DNA of 64,000 nt, from the NCBI GenBank assembly GCA_021234155.1, contig JAJEKV010000014.1, forward strand, positions 5,845,563 to 5,909,562, written 5' to 3'. This stretch comes from Isoetes taiwanensis. Its lineage: Eukaryota > Streptophyta > Lycopodiopsida > Isoetales > Isoetaceae. Shown here piece after piece: positions 32,949 through 44,587 of this stretch. Every line of letters starts with the position of its first letter. The first letter of the stretch is position 1. The notes beneath the pieces were generated by a model that was not told where the DNA came from, did not search any database, and worked only from the letters and a program-made list of their open reading frames with translations. Made by a program: the position numbers and the translations under genes.

Positions 32949-33312
32949 ACTCCACCATTTGGTGTATGGTGTATGGTGTGTGGTGAATGGTGTGGTGTGT
33001 GTGGTGGGGAGTGTGGTGAATGGTGTGGTGTGTGGTGGGATGTGCTCATTCGGTGAATATGATAGTTGGTGTATGGTCTATGGTGTATGGTGTGTGGTGA
33101 ATGGTGTGGTGTGTGGTGGGGTGTGGTGTGTGGTGGGGTGTATGGTGGGGTGTGTGGTGGGGTGTGTGGTGAATGGTGTGGTGTGTGGTGGGATGTGCTG
33201 GATTCGTTGGTGAATATGATAGTTGGTGTATGGTCTATGGTGTATGCTGTGTGGTGAATGGTGTGGTGTGTGGTGGGGTGTGTGGGGTGTGTGGTGAATG
33301 GTGTGGTGTGCA
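32949..33312. repeat. GT/GGT-rich minisatellite with a higher-order unit
   Basis: The plus strand is made of variants of tggtgtgtggtgaatggtg. Two larger blocks, each containing gaatatgatagttggtgta then tggtctatggtgtatg (near 33054 and 33214), show a higher-order period of about 160 bp. One strand has almost no cytosine. The long His/Pro-rich ORFs on the minus strand are a by-product of the repeat. Confidence 0.93.
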
Positions 33313-34770
33313 GATGCTTCAGATGCTTCAAGATGCATTTAAAGAAAAATACTCTGAACATATTTTCCTATTAGCTGCTGGTTACCATAAATCTGGTTTT
33401 CCTAGTGTGCAAATCATAAATTCTGCACCTTGAAATTCCTTGTTGGCTTTAATGTTTGTTTTGGTATACTATTTCAGTAATTGTACTTTGCATTTTATAC
33501 TTAATGACAAAAACTGTCATTAACTTGAGTTGCACCAAAAACTTGAGTTGCAAACTAAGTAACAAACATGTTTCTTATATCTATACAGAAAAGGATAGAA
33601 ATAGTTCAGTTAACTAAAAGAACAGTGGAAACTCAGAGAACAGTTAAAGCAAAGAAAATAGTCACAACAGCTGTAGAGAAAAGAGTTCTGTCATTAATGA
33701 AAAAGCTTTACAAAAAATGGAGTCATAAGGACTATTGCAAAACAAGTTCTGCATTTAATTAAAAAGCTTTACAACACAACAAGGACTATTACCAAAAAAA
33801 TTGAAACCAGGGATTACAAAAAACAAGGCTTGATCTTCAGGCCATCTTCAGCTCTATATGAAGGTCGTCCTCCATGGCATACATCTTCATTTCGAGGAGT
33901 CGCTCCTCGTTGAGGTAAGCCTCATGCACCCACTCGATCACCCCGCAATGAAGCGGCGGCTGATGATCCATGATGAGCTTCTCCACCTCGGTGGAGTGAA
34001 CTCCATGCCGATCAGAAACCGGGTGGCCTCGGAGGAAGACACGCAGATTCTCAGGAGGAAGAGGAGGACCCGTGGGGGGGGGAGGCGAGGCACAATGGCG
34101 GGATGGTGTTCTGCGAGTGTGGTCTTGAACTTGGCCATGGCGGAGTGAAGGAGATGGCGGACAATAGGCGATGGGGGCGGAATGGGCCGGAATGAAGCTG
34201 CAGGCAGAATTTTGGGAATAAAAGGGATGTTTGCATGCATACGATTTTGTTTTGGGAATTAGGCGAGAAGAGGAAAGGGATGTATCCATGCATCACGATT
34301 TCACACACCGGGGAGCCGATCCACCCACCTCAATATTTTTGCAAATGTAAAATGTATAGGTTGAACCATATTATGAGACCAATTGCTTGGTATGCAGTTA
34401 GCACAACCCTAACACAAAGTTAGCAATATCCCACATGCATATATCACAAAAATCGTGCGCATATATAAATAGGATTTTGCTGCTTCATTGATAAGTGTGG
34501 ATAGAGATTAGATGTTGAAAAGTTATGGCTCATTTGGCTTGTAATCTTGATTCTGAGGGCGTGTCATAATTGTCAATCCAAGATGTAATCCTAGTCCACC
34601 CTTTTTTTTAGTAATGGGCTCAAATATCCCACATGCATTCAATGTTCCACATGTTATCAAATCAACAATTGCCAAATCAACAAATGCCAAATGAATGGAT
34701 TATGTTAAGGCATATTGTGTACCTATGCATATTGTGTTTGGTTAAGCGTGAGTCAATAATATAGAGATAA
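33313..34770. other. No recognisable gene
   Basis: The minus strand has an open stretch (34289-33837, Pro/Ser-rich) and a nearby alternative frame starting MAKFKTTLAEHH at about 34141. Neither shows a known domain. The rest is AT-rich. Confidence 0.35.
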
Positions 34771-35365
34771 CAAGGAATATTCCTTATTACCTTGAAAGGA
34801 ATATTTCTTATTGCATTGAAAGGAATATTCCTTAGCGCCTAGTTATCAGGAATATTCCTTATTACCTTCAAAGGAATATTCTTTAGTTTGTTTAACTGCA
34901 CCCATAGTTACAAGGAATATTCCTATTACCTTGAAAGGAATATTCCTTTTTGCATTGAAAGGAATATTCCTTAGTGCCTAGTTATCAAGAATATTCCTTA
35001 TTACCTTCAAAGGAATATTCTTTAGTTTGTTTAAGTGCACCCATAGTTACAAGGAATATTCCTATTACCTTGAAAGGAATATTCCTTTTGCATTGAAAGG
35101 AATATTCCTTAGTGCCTAGTTATCAAGAATATTCCTTATTACCTTCAAAGGAATATTCTTTAGTTTGTTTAACTGCACCCATAGTTACAAGGAATATTCC
35201 TTATTACCTTGAAAGGAATATTCCTTTTTGCATTGAAAGGAATATTCCTTAGTGCCTAGTTATCAAGAATATTCCTTATTACCTTCAAAGGAATATTCTT
35301 TAGTTTGTTTAAGTGCACCCATACTTACAAGGAATATTCCTTATTACATTGAAAGGAATATTCCT
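34771..35365. repeat. 139-bp tandem repeat packed with GGAATATTCC palindromes
   Basis: Units begin (caaggaatattcc) at 34771, 34911, 35050, 35188 and 35328, giving four full copies of 138-140 bp and a partial fifth. Each unit holds about five copies of an aaggaatattcctt-like palindrome, linked by 'attaccttgaa', 'gcctagttatca' and 'tagtttgtttaa'. Copies differ by a few bases. I see no coding. Confidence 0.95.
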
Positions 35366-36381
35366 CATTGAGTATAGCCCTTTCATTTGAGCTAGGCTTG
35401 TGGGATATATGCCAGCATCAACCATTGGCCAATTGGGTCAGAAAAAGAGAACAGTGGGAAAGATGTTGAACAAATCATTGGCACAAATCATTGGTTAAGG
35501 AACAAATCATTGGCATGGTACGAGCCATATGAAGCTTGAGGGGAGAAGGGAATAGACGGGGATAAAAATTCCTTTTTACTGTGGTGGTGGGTTGATTCCG
35601 ATGGCGGGGAGGAGATCAAGCGACTAGATCACAATCCATATCCCCAATTCAAATGCAAACTCACCGGCGCTTTTAGATTCTTGAGGAGATCAATCTTAGA
35701 GCAGGGAAACCAATTGAACAAAATCAAGCGGAGAGGATCCACGAAGTTGAGGTACTCCTATTCTTAAACATGCTTTTGTTCCTAATCTAACAATTGCTTA
35801 TGATGTTCTACACGGATGCCTGAGAGGATACTTAACAATGTTGGAAGCATGGATCGAGCTATGGGAGTAGCGCCGGACAAGGGGATGAGGAATCCCAATT
35901 ATCTAAAAGCGAGAACTAGAGAGTATTCTCATTCAACTTAAGCGAGGAAGTTGTGCATGCAAAAGCAATCAACAAAGTCTTTGAAAAGGGCTGAGGTTTG
36001 GAGATTCAATAGCCTCAAACCATACTTTACCAATCTCTATCATAAATGGCAATGGCGAGAAGCACATGTCTTGCTTTACGTTAGACTTCACCAACTTCAA
36101 GCGGTTTATCCTGGACACTCTTCTCACAATTTTCGGGAACAGGACCATTGCTGATCTCACACTGCAGGACCTTCTGGATGAATCTTGAGTCTTGAATCTT
36201 GAATCTTGAGACCTTCTGCTTACAGTGTTTTTTACAACTTACACTAAGTATAACAGTCTTGGAACTATATAAACAATATATTAATGTTTGTGTTTTAATC
36301 TGGTTCACATTCTGATTACATTCAGTTTGCAAGTCCATGCCTTAGTGCATAGAAAAGTTACTTCAACAACAGGTTAACGTA
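35366..36381. other. No recognisable gene
   Basis: Mixed-composition non-coding sequence. A small tandem of 'cttgaatcttgagtcttgaatcttg' type lies near 36183-36210. Confidence 0.4.
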
Positions 36382-36999
36382 TTACAGAGATTCTACAATC
36401 TCTGGCAAATTTCCCAGCAACATTTCATGCCAATAGTTAGTCAGTTCATATGCATAAGATGTACCTTTAATCTTATGTTTGACTGGCTCCAATGGAAATC
36501 TCACCCCAATTACTGACTCGGGATGGACAAGAACTTTCTTTCCTTGAATAAGCCTGTACTTTTGATGGCAACCAGGAATCAATTCAAAGTAGTTACCAGC
36601 TATAACTTCATTACCACAATAAAATTCATTTCCATAGTCATCCTTGGTGTCTTCTTCGAGGGCATGTTTCTTACATTGCCTTTGGATGAGATAATAAGGG
36701 ACCCTTTCATAATTGTCTGGGGATGTGAATGATGCAAAATAATCTCCAACCTGCACTGTCTCATCCACATTGTCCACGTCATTTGCCCACAAGTCCTCTG
36801 CCTCGTACCCATCTTCTTCAACATTGTCCCTGTTTGTAGGCTCTAGTTTTCTCAACTCCCACCTGCCACAATGATCAGCATTCTCACAAGCAGGCCAATC
36901 AAAATTGATGCATGCCTTACAAAAACATGAAAGAGATCTACACATTAACTTTGTTGGATCATTTGGATCTATGGATGATACATAATGAAGAGATTGCAC
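36382..36999 (-). CDS. Unrecognised Cys-rich protein, 205 residues
   Basis: The ORF begins MQSLHYVSSIDPND and has a Cys-rich N-terminus with CRSLSCFCKAC and PACENADHCGRW (about residues 20-48). An acidic middle follows (EEDGYEAEDLWANDVDNVDE), then a segment with VGDYFASF and VPYYLIQRQCKKH. The end, YWHEMLLGNLPEIVESL, reads like a natural C-terminus. The Cys pattern suggests zinc binding. I cannot name the family. It may be one exon of a transposon-borne or duplicated gene whose other exons lie at 37000-39485 on the same strand. The start is uncertain: the ATG at 36997-36999 may be internal to an exon. Confidence 0.45.
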   Translation of the reverse strand: MQSLHYVSSIDPNDPTKLMCRSLSCFCKACINFDWPACENADHCGRWELRKLEPTNRDNVEEDGYEAEDLWANDVDNVDETVQVGDYFASFTSPDNYERVPYYLIQRQCKKHALEEDTKDDYGNEFYCGNEVIAGNYFELIPGCHQKYRLIQGKKVLVHPESVIGVRFPLEPVKHKIKGTSYAYELTNYWHEMLLGNLPEIVESL

Positions 37000-38974
37000 C
37001 CCTTTTCTTTGGGGAGCACATCAAATCTTTGGGAGCGGTCAATGTGGACACCTTCCAAAATACCCTTTCCACATCAGAAATTTTTTCTCTTCAAGAACCT
37101 CACATGCGGTTTCGCATTTTTTATCACTTTCCCATCCTTTTTTCTTTGTTACGCCTCGAGCCATAGTTTGGCTATGGCTCCTTCTCAAATCATGTGTGCC
37201 CTTCCCATGTCACGAGCCAAAGAAATTCCGGTGCATTATGATCTTATGCTCTTGATGATACCTAGTTACATGATAGAAAGCTCTTCTCGACTTGAATTGG
37301 GCTGCACACCCGTCCGGACCAAACTAAGTGGTATTTCATATGACCGGCACCATTTTCTTTCAAGCCAATTGAGGTGCATCTTGAATGCTTTTTTGTACAA
37401 AGTGAGTATCATGTGTTTTGTCATCTCGAAATAAAGAAGTGCACACATTTCCTCATTTTACCCCTGTACCTTGAACATCGTGATGTAGACCAATATGCTG
37501 ATTTGTTCATTGTACCAATGTTGTGCTTGAATCTCGTTGAATGGCTTCAAAGTATAATTCTCAGAAATCAACAAGCCCGATAATACGGTATCATCGAAGA
37601 CTCTTCATGGATTCCTTGAATTGTTTGCTCTGCCAATGTGCCACAAAGTTATGATATACAAACTTCGACATATGATCAAACATGTTATCCAACATATTCT
37701 TTGGAGCTGCCTTTCTTGTCAATTAGCTTTAGTCTTCGGTGAAGTTCCTTTCTTCGAGGGCTCATTAACGTAACCATAGACTTGCCAATCAAGCGTTTGA
37801 TCAATCTCGCTCCTTGTATTCTCTTGGACATAACTCAATTAATTGTTTCCCACAATTTCCACAATCGATTTGATACATTGTAGCTTATGCCACTTTCGTT
37901 GCTGCTGCTGCTTTCGTCACATACCATAGCCCTCCAAAATGTGCTAACATTATCAAATGTCTTGTTCTTGGCTTGACATATTCAAAGCATGAGCTTCGGA
38001 TCGACACACCACAATTGCACGAACAATTTTCATGGAGTCTTGACCTCATCAAATTAAATGCCAGCATGCAGGTCGATTGCTCATGTTTCACGCAACAACA
38101 TGTGTTTCTTTCCTTTAGCTTTCTAATGCAAGAAGGTTTTAAGTATTCAAACCGCCTAAGCCCAATCCAGAACCTCACGGATCTTTGATCCACAAAATTC
38201 TGGAATAATTGACTGTAAAATTACGATTGAAATAAAATTAGTCACCTCATTACATTACATTACATACAAATCTTTTACATATTCAAGACCCTTAACTCCC
38301 ACACATACATGTACATTCGACATGAATTTTATTTCATTTACTATGAAGTCACATAATTTTTGACAATTAATACATCTCCACACTAATTTCTTCTTAATTC
38401 TTTTTACATCTACAATACATCCGAATATACATGTAAACAAATATACATCGAATATACATGTAAACAAATATACATGTGCGTGTTGCCATGAAATAATTTG
38501 ACATTTCCATGTAGAACAACAACTAGGCATTTGCATCTACATTACATTCAAAAGTAAAGAAATGCATTTACAAACTTTACATCAAGTGTTACAAAATAAA
38601 AGACATCTTTATTCGCCAAAAAGTAAAAGAAATCTACAAACTTTACATCGGTGTTACAAAATAAAAACATCTTTATTAAGAAAAACATGATGCAATTACA
38701 GCTAAATTACGATGCATTACTGTGTAATGTCAATATATTGAATTGGTTGTGTCCTCTTCTTCATGACATCTCTAATTTTTGGTGAAACCTTTGAGTTATC
38801 TAACCAAAACCGAGCAACCATATCCTTCATAGCCCGATCTATCGTATTTGTTCTTGGATTTCGACACCGCTAATGCCTGATTTGTTCCACCTAGTGACAT
38901 TAGTTTCCTTCTCTCCTTCGCTAGTTTCATATTTCTAGGATGTATTTTTCAGCAACTTAGTCGCTAGTGAAGTC
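37000..38974. other. No recognisable gene
   Basis: AT-rich, with many 'ttacat' motifs around 38240-38700, including a duplicated 'gaatatacatgtaaacaaatatacat' stretch near 38425-38475. Short minus-strand ORFs (37448-37266, 38193-37885) have no features I recognise. Confidence 0.35.
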
Positions 38975-39485
38975 TTACGTAATTCTCCTTCCTCTCCAAC
39001 CACCATAGATAGTCTGAGAATGCTTTGCGGCAAGTCTGTCATTGCTATTTGCATTTTTGGCGTCTTGGAGGCCATCCTTTAAATTCTTTACGGATCTGTT
39101 TTCCACGATAGCCTCTTGAGGCCTTCCAATGGCCGGCTCAAATAGGAATTGCAATCTTTTGTCCCGCAATAATCTTCTTGCAAATATACTTTGCTTTTTT
39201 GGAGTCAAATTAGATACCTCATTCATTATGAGATTTTCTGAAGCATTCACCTTTCTTCTAATTGGCTTTGTCGCGTATCCACCCCTACAAACCCTCTGTT
39301 TCGATTTTCTTTGCACCTTGTAACGGTGCTTTCCGAAACTTCATCAACGGGAGGATTGAAATCGAACCCGATGCTGACCTCGAAGTGCTTGCATGAGAGT
39401 CCAATCCTTCTTCCATAGTTTCTTCTTCAACTGGTGCTTTAAGACAACGATCTATTCTGCAGAAAGGGAATACAACATCCTGCAC
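38975..39485 (-). pseudogene. Unrecognised basic protein, frames overlapping
   Basis: Two overlapping minus-strand frames, 39485-39285 (EEETMEEGLDSHASTSRSAS and so on) and 39316-38975 (KSKQRVCRGGYATKPIRRK, NLTPKKQSIFARRLLRDKR), look like one protein broken by a frameshift near 39300. A tttttgtgcag just before 39485 resembles a splice acceptor, so this may be an exon of the same minus-strand locus as 36382-36999. Confidence 0.3.
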
Positions 39486-39741
39486 AAAAAATCAGATTAT
39501 TAACCAGATTTGTATTACTGCTTGAAGGGATTTGTATTACTGCTTGAAGGAAAGGGATTTCAATTTCTTCAAGATACATTTGTTTCGTGAAATGCATTCG
39601 ATTTAGGAGCAGCTATAATCGATTCGGGCCAAGTTTTCGTTGAGGTAGAATCCGGAGCCATGTTTGATCGATTGAGGAAAGTTCAAAATGTGCGCCAAAG
39701 TTTTTTTTTTTTTCGCAGGCAAGATATTTAGATTTTATTGA

Positions 39742-39890
39742 TAGATAAGATAAGATAAGAATTTTTACGTCCACGGGAACCCAACGGGTTATGGGACGGC
39801 ACATGCAAGGGCAACAGCCCATCTAAAACCCGGGGACTAGGCCCCATCACCAAATACAATAACCAAATAGTAAAAGGCTACCAAGAATAA
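39742..39890 (-). mobile_element. 5'-truncated LINE 3' end with (TTATC)n tail
   Basis: On the plus strand 'gataagataagataag' is followed by 'tttttacgtccacgggaacc' and 'gggttatgggacgg'. This matches the 3' end of the neighbouring LINE ('tttatcgtccacggagacc', 'ctatgggacc') in diverged form. The short pentanucleotide tail is on the minus-strand 3' side. It is a short copy from a related lineage. Confidence 0.6.
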
Positions 39891-39891
39891 G

Positions 39892-42005
39892 AGAATAGAA
39901 TAGAATAGAATATGATTTTATCGTCCACGGAGACCAACTGGCCTATGGGACCCAAGTACAAAGAGAGAGCAGCGGTGATATTACTACCGGGGATTAAAAA
40001 CCCCCCCAGAAAGGGTTTTCGAGGGAAAAACCTTAGTAGCAATAAGGATTTGACATCTTTGCATGGTTATATACATAATCACAAATACGGCTGAGGTTAA
40101 TGTCGGACGGGGGCATAAGCGAGTCAGGCGTATCCATTACCTCACGGAGGTGCGATCCCAACAAGCCCCGAGAGGCCGTGCTCAGTAGCTCATGCAAAGG
40201 CCGATGGGGGCACAACTAACAGGAACAGCATACCGGCAGGATATGCTCAAATGCAGCCGGACGGGCACGGAGGGCGTGACTTTCATCCTCAATGGCGCTG
40301 TTGACAGCATTGCGGACTCTGTCCTCCGCGGCTCCCGAATCCATCTCCTGTCTCTCCCACGGAGGTGGTGTGCACCTGTGCGAATGGAAGCAATCACCCT
40401 GCGCTTTTTTCATGGGTAGATGGGTGCCGGAGGTGTAGTGGTGTGGGCCCCTCGTGAGCATGGGATTAACCTGCTGTCGATAATTTGCCACCTTGACATG
40501 TAGCGGGGCCCTGCATCCCAAAGCTTGGCCATGAAGCAAGCATCCAATCTTTGCTTCAAGGCGGTAGCGTTCCTTCGGTGTATGCCTTTGGTCCACATCA
40601 TTATTGCTGCACATTCCATAGCGAGAACCAGCGGGCTTGCTTGTCTTTCCAGAGCTTTAAAGTTTGCGGGCCCATCGCCCTTTGCCAAAGCAAGGTTAGG
40701 CGGTCGGGCTTCATCCATAGCCACCACCTCCACGGAAGTAAATAATGTGGCGTTCCAAGCAGACCCTCAGTAATGGAAGGGGCTGTCTCTGGAGCAAGAT
40801 CGATATGGGACCGTGGATTTCACTCCCGGTGCGGGCCAAGAAGGCCTTACGTACACCGCTCTAGATCGTTCAAGTGGTGAGGGATATCAGCGGCCCCCCA
40901 CACTTACGCCCCATAGAGGAGGACCGGTTCAACCAAGGCCACGAACAAGTGTGCCGGTGACCCCATGCATCTACTACGCCTTGTGATTTGTTGTTTTGCA
41001 TTGCATCTGGGGGCTTTCGACTGCTAGTGACCCGTGGCGATGGATGCATCCCGGTGTGTGGTAGTAGAAAACTCAATGCCCAAATACTTATAAGGCTGAG
41101 CCACCTCCACTACACGCTTTTGGTAAGTGAATGAGGGGAAGCGTGGAGTGCGGGATGATGGGACCAGTGACACCCTTGTCTTGGCCAAGTTAACTCTCAT
41201 GTCGGTGAATTGGAAAGTGTCCAAAGCATCCGGTGGCGTTGCATGTCCTGCGGGGTATATGCGGCGAGGTCAACATCATCGGCATATATGAGTTGCGGAT
41301 TATGTGGTGCATCAGCCCGGCGCCTCCCCGTGTGCTCGGCTAGCCATTCTTCTAGCTGGTCAATGTACAAGAAGAAGCGTCGGGGATAGAGGGCAGCTGG
41401 CGCACCCCAATGCTACTAACTGCGGGCTCCCCGGCGGTGTGAGACGACCGGAGCAAGCCTCGTGATAGTGCGTATATAACATTCACGCAAGTCAGCGGGG
41501 TCCCTAAGCTGTCTCAATCTATCCCACAACTTATCCCGAGGCCTTTGTATCAAAAGCCTTTTGCGAAATCCACAAAGCAGCGATGCAGTTAGGCCGTCGA
41601 TTCGGCTATCCTCTATGAGTGTTCGCAGAGTGAAGATATGGTCAATAGTAGAATGGCGGAAGCTTTGCTAGTGAGAGCCCGCACTTCTCCATCCTCGCCC
41701 AAAGTGTCAATCGCCGCTCAAGAATCGGCAAGCAACTTGGCAAAGACAGAACCGACCATAATGGTACGATAGTTGGTCAATGTGGGGGTCCCCCGCTTTG
41801 TATATGGGCACAACTTCTTTGGTAGTCCAAAGGCGGGGAAGCCTTCTTGCAATGCCCCGTTGAAGAGTGTTGTGAGAACCGTCACCATTGGGGGCCCGGC
41901 CCACTTGAGAAGCTCTGCCTGCATACCATCCAAATCTGCTGCCTTCCCGTTAGCGAGGCGTTGCAGGCCCATTATGACATCCCCTTCAGTAATGACCAGT
42001 ACAAG
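39892..42005 (-). mobile_element. GC-rich non-LTR retrotransposon, decayed
   Basis: The minus strand holds reverse transcriptase blocks in several frames: LANGKAADLDGMQAELLKWA and the FGLPKKL...NYRTIMVGS region (41972-41718), LIYADDVDLAAYTPQD (near 41290-41240) and PYKYLGIEFSTT (near 41090). A C-terminal region with Cys/His follows (40730-40190). It ends at a (TATTC)n tail, seen on the plus strand as gaatagaatagaatagaat (39892-39911). Base composition is much more GC-rich than the surroundings. The motif style differs from both L1-like LINEs here; I cannot assign the clade. The 5' part (endonuclease) is missing. Confidence 0.8.
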
Positions 42006-43159
42006 ATAATGCTAATGCTAGTACAAGATTTCGGGAGGATTTGGTATAATTATGGAGAATATTGTACGTCAACCGCCTTTACTAATGATTGTAAAATTCA
42101 AAATGTACATTACAAACACTTTAACCCAGTTCAAATTTTTACATCAATATACAAAAAAATTCAATCACCCTTTCATGCTTCTACCCTATGTTTAAGTTCA
42201 GAAGAAGAAGCTCAGAACTTTGGAGGATTGCAGACTGTGAAGTGTAAAGCATCTTTGTCTGAGTGTAAAGCATGCCTTTGCTAGGCATTATATCACCAGA
42301 AATAGAATGTTAGAGCTGTAAGCTCCTTTTTTAGGACACTCTAAAACATAAGGTTGCATGAAAATCCAATGAAACAACATTGGCTATGAATTTGAGCATG
42401 CCTCAATATGCCAATCCAACCCATCTGCTGTCATGATTCTATGATTTGTGAAGAAGAATATGCAGAGTTGATATTGGACTCTTTTGTCACCCACTATTCA
42501 CACATTAACCAGTAACATTTGCTAATATTTTTGCTATAAATATACGTCTAATATATGTTCCAAGGTTGCATAACCTATGTCTTATGTTCCACGCTTACAT
42601 AGAGTAAAATAATTTTGTGTTACATTTGTCTCCAACATATTTTCAACATTTTCCCGAACATGTGTTCAATATATGCTCAAATACGTGATCAATACTTGCC
42701 CATTGTTTACAACATACATATGCCCAACCATTACCCCAACCTACACTACATTGTGTTCAATATTATGAAGTAATTAGCAATTCTCTCATATATGTCCAAC
42801 ATTGCCCAACACTTTATGATTTGTCTATACATTTATTCCTTAGTTTTTTATATCAATCATTGGAGTGCTGGTTAATGCTATCTCGCAACCATATATTCTG
42901 TTTCTTTTGTAGGCATTAATTAGTATATTTGGAACTGTGATGAGAATCGATGGGGCTTTGAGGCCAAACAGTTATGCATTTCCACACGATATCTCAACTC
43001 TACGCATAGTTTGTTTGCCATATATCAAATTGTGTTGTTGAATTCAAACCACATTCGAAGACGCGCACACTACTTTTGCTCAAGCTGGAGGCGGTTTTAT
43101 GCAGTTTCTCCATTGTGCCCTTTGGGGTCTCAATTCCTTAGTTTTACACCATGAAATTT
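42006..43159. other. No recognisable gene
   Basis: AT-rich. Between 42600 and 42830 there are repeated short motifs such as 'caacatat', 'gttcaatatatgctc' and 'ttccaacat', which may be an old degenerate repeat. Confidence 0.35.
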
Positions 43160-43285
43160 CTAACTACATGTGGAAACCCTACCTATTTTCCTCATTGCAC
43201 AGAAACCCTTCCTATTTTCCTCCTTCTATGGAAACCCTTCCTAATTTCCATCATCCAAGGAAATCAGGAAGGGTTTCCACGCAAA
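43160..43285. repeat. GGAAACCCTTCC motif cluster, first block
   Basis: Four forward motifs (gaaaccctacc or gaaacccttcc, each followed by tattttcc or taatttcc) are followed by one inverted motif, ggaagggtttcc, so the block can fold. Spacing is about 30 bp. Confidence 0.8.
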
Positions 43286-43404
43286 ATTTGAATTTTGGGG
43301 TGACGTGTACTTGATGGACGTGCCGCCTTAATGTCCGACGTCCGTGTCAAAAAGAGTGAGCCATAAAGACTCACGTCATAAATATTCTAAAAAAATAATA
43401 ATTT

Positions 43405-43675
43405 CGTGGAAGACCCTTCCTGTTTTCCCAGAAACCCTTCTGATTTTCCAGTACGGAAACCCTTACGATTTTCCGTGGAAACCCTCCGAATTTCTGTGGA
43501 AACCCTTCTGAATTTCAAAATTTGGAAATTTGGAAGGTTTCCATGGAAACCCTTCGATTTTTCGTGGAAACCCTTCCAGGTTTTATTGAAAGCCGGAAGG
43601 GTTTCCATGGAAAATCGGAAGGGTTTCCATGGAAATTTGAAAGGGTTTCCATGGAAAATCGGAAGGGTTGCCACA
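43405..43675. repeat. GGAAACCCTTCC motif cluster, second block with inverted half
   Basis: The left half carries forward motifs (ggaaacccttctg, ggaaacccttacg, ggaaacccttcg). The right half carries the inverse (ggaagggtttccatgg several times). The two halves can form a large imperfect hairpin centred near 43570-43600. The long ORFs through this block on both strands are artefacts of the repeat. Confidence 0.85.
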
Positions 43676-44587
43676 GGGGGCAACCCAAATCGGGCGTACA
43701 TAAAACCATCGCAAAAAAAAACGTCTATGTCTACACACATACGATTACCCTTTTTTTTTTAAATCAATGGCACAAAAAGGGTGCACTCCAGGGTTCGAAA
43801 TTAGAAACCTCCGTCACTAGAAGAAATACCTGCAAATATTCAAGACTACCGGAAATACACGATATTTTAGTGTAGTTTCCCAGAAATCCCTAGAAAGTTT
43901 CATGGAAATGGCCTAAAAATTCGCCGGAATATTTTTCTTGTTAACAGAAAATTTTAAGAAATGCCGGATTTTTCAGGGACGAACCCCCCAATTTCGAACC
44001 CTAGTGCATTCTAGAAATATTATTTATTACATACGGTGTCAAAATCATAATAAAACCATATTAAAAACCATATAAAATTACAAAAGAAACCTCCTAGATA
44101 TTCATATTTCAATTATAAATCCTAATTTCTACTGATTATATGCAAAATAACATAAATGTAAGGTATTGTCTTGCCTTGTATTCTAGCTGGACCCCTAATT
44201 TACCCTAAATTTAAAGCAATAATTTACCTTAAACTTACGGTAAATTGGCTACATGAGTGTCACCCCAAAAAATTCGTTCTGTAGTGTTCTTTGATTCTTC
44301 ATTTCTACCGAGCATTCCATCTATTTTACCCCGCATTCTGGAAAACTTTACCTGCTTGAATTTCAATCACCTTACACACTGCAAGAATCACTTCCAGATG
44401 TCCTTGGAATCACAGCTGCAAGATGATCATGGAATACTTAAAGTGGACATGCAATGTCCAATGTGGTAGATTTGGGAGAAATTTGTTAGTCTTCTCTTTA
44501 GGGTGGTGGATAAATAAAGTTGAAGTGTTAATAAAATGGTACCGTAAATGGTGGTGTGGAAGGTGTCCTATAAAAAACTTATCTTAT
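43676..44587. other. No recognisable gene
   Basis: AT-rich, with a T-run near 43750. I see nothing coding. Confidence 0.4.

Noticed and set aside
32918..33361. 147-residue His/Pro/Thr-rich protein on the minus strand
   Set aside because: The ORF is the translation of the GT-rich minisatellite and has no start context or composition of a real protein.
33837..34289. 150-residue minus-strand ORF
   Set aside because: Pro/Ser-rich with no recognisable domain, and competing frames are equally long.
34771..35365. CRISPR-like array
   Set aside because: Units are contiguous 139-bp tandem copies with no unique spacers, and the genome is a plant nuclear genome.
43387..43875. Overlapping ORFs of about 117 residues on both strands
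   Set aside because: They are open only because the GGAAACCCTTCC repeat lacks stops in several frames.
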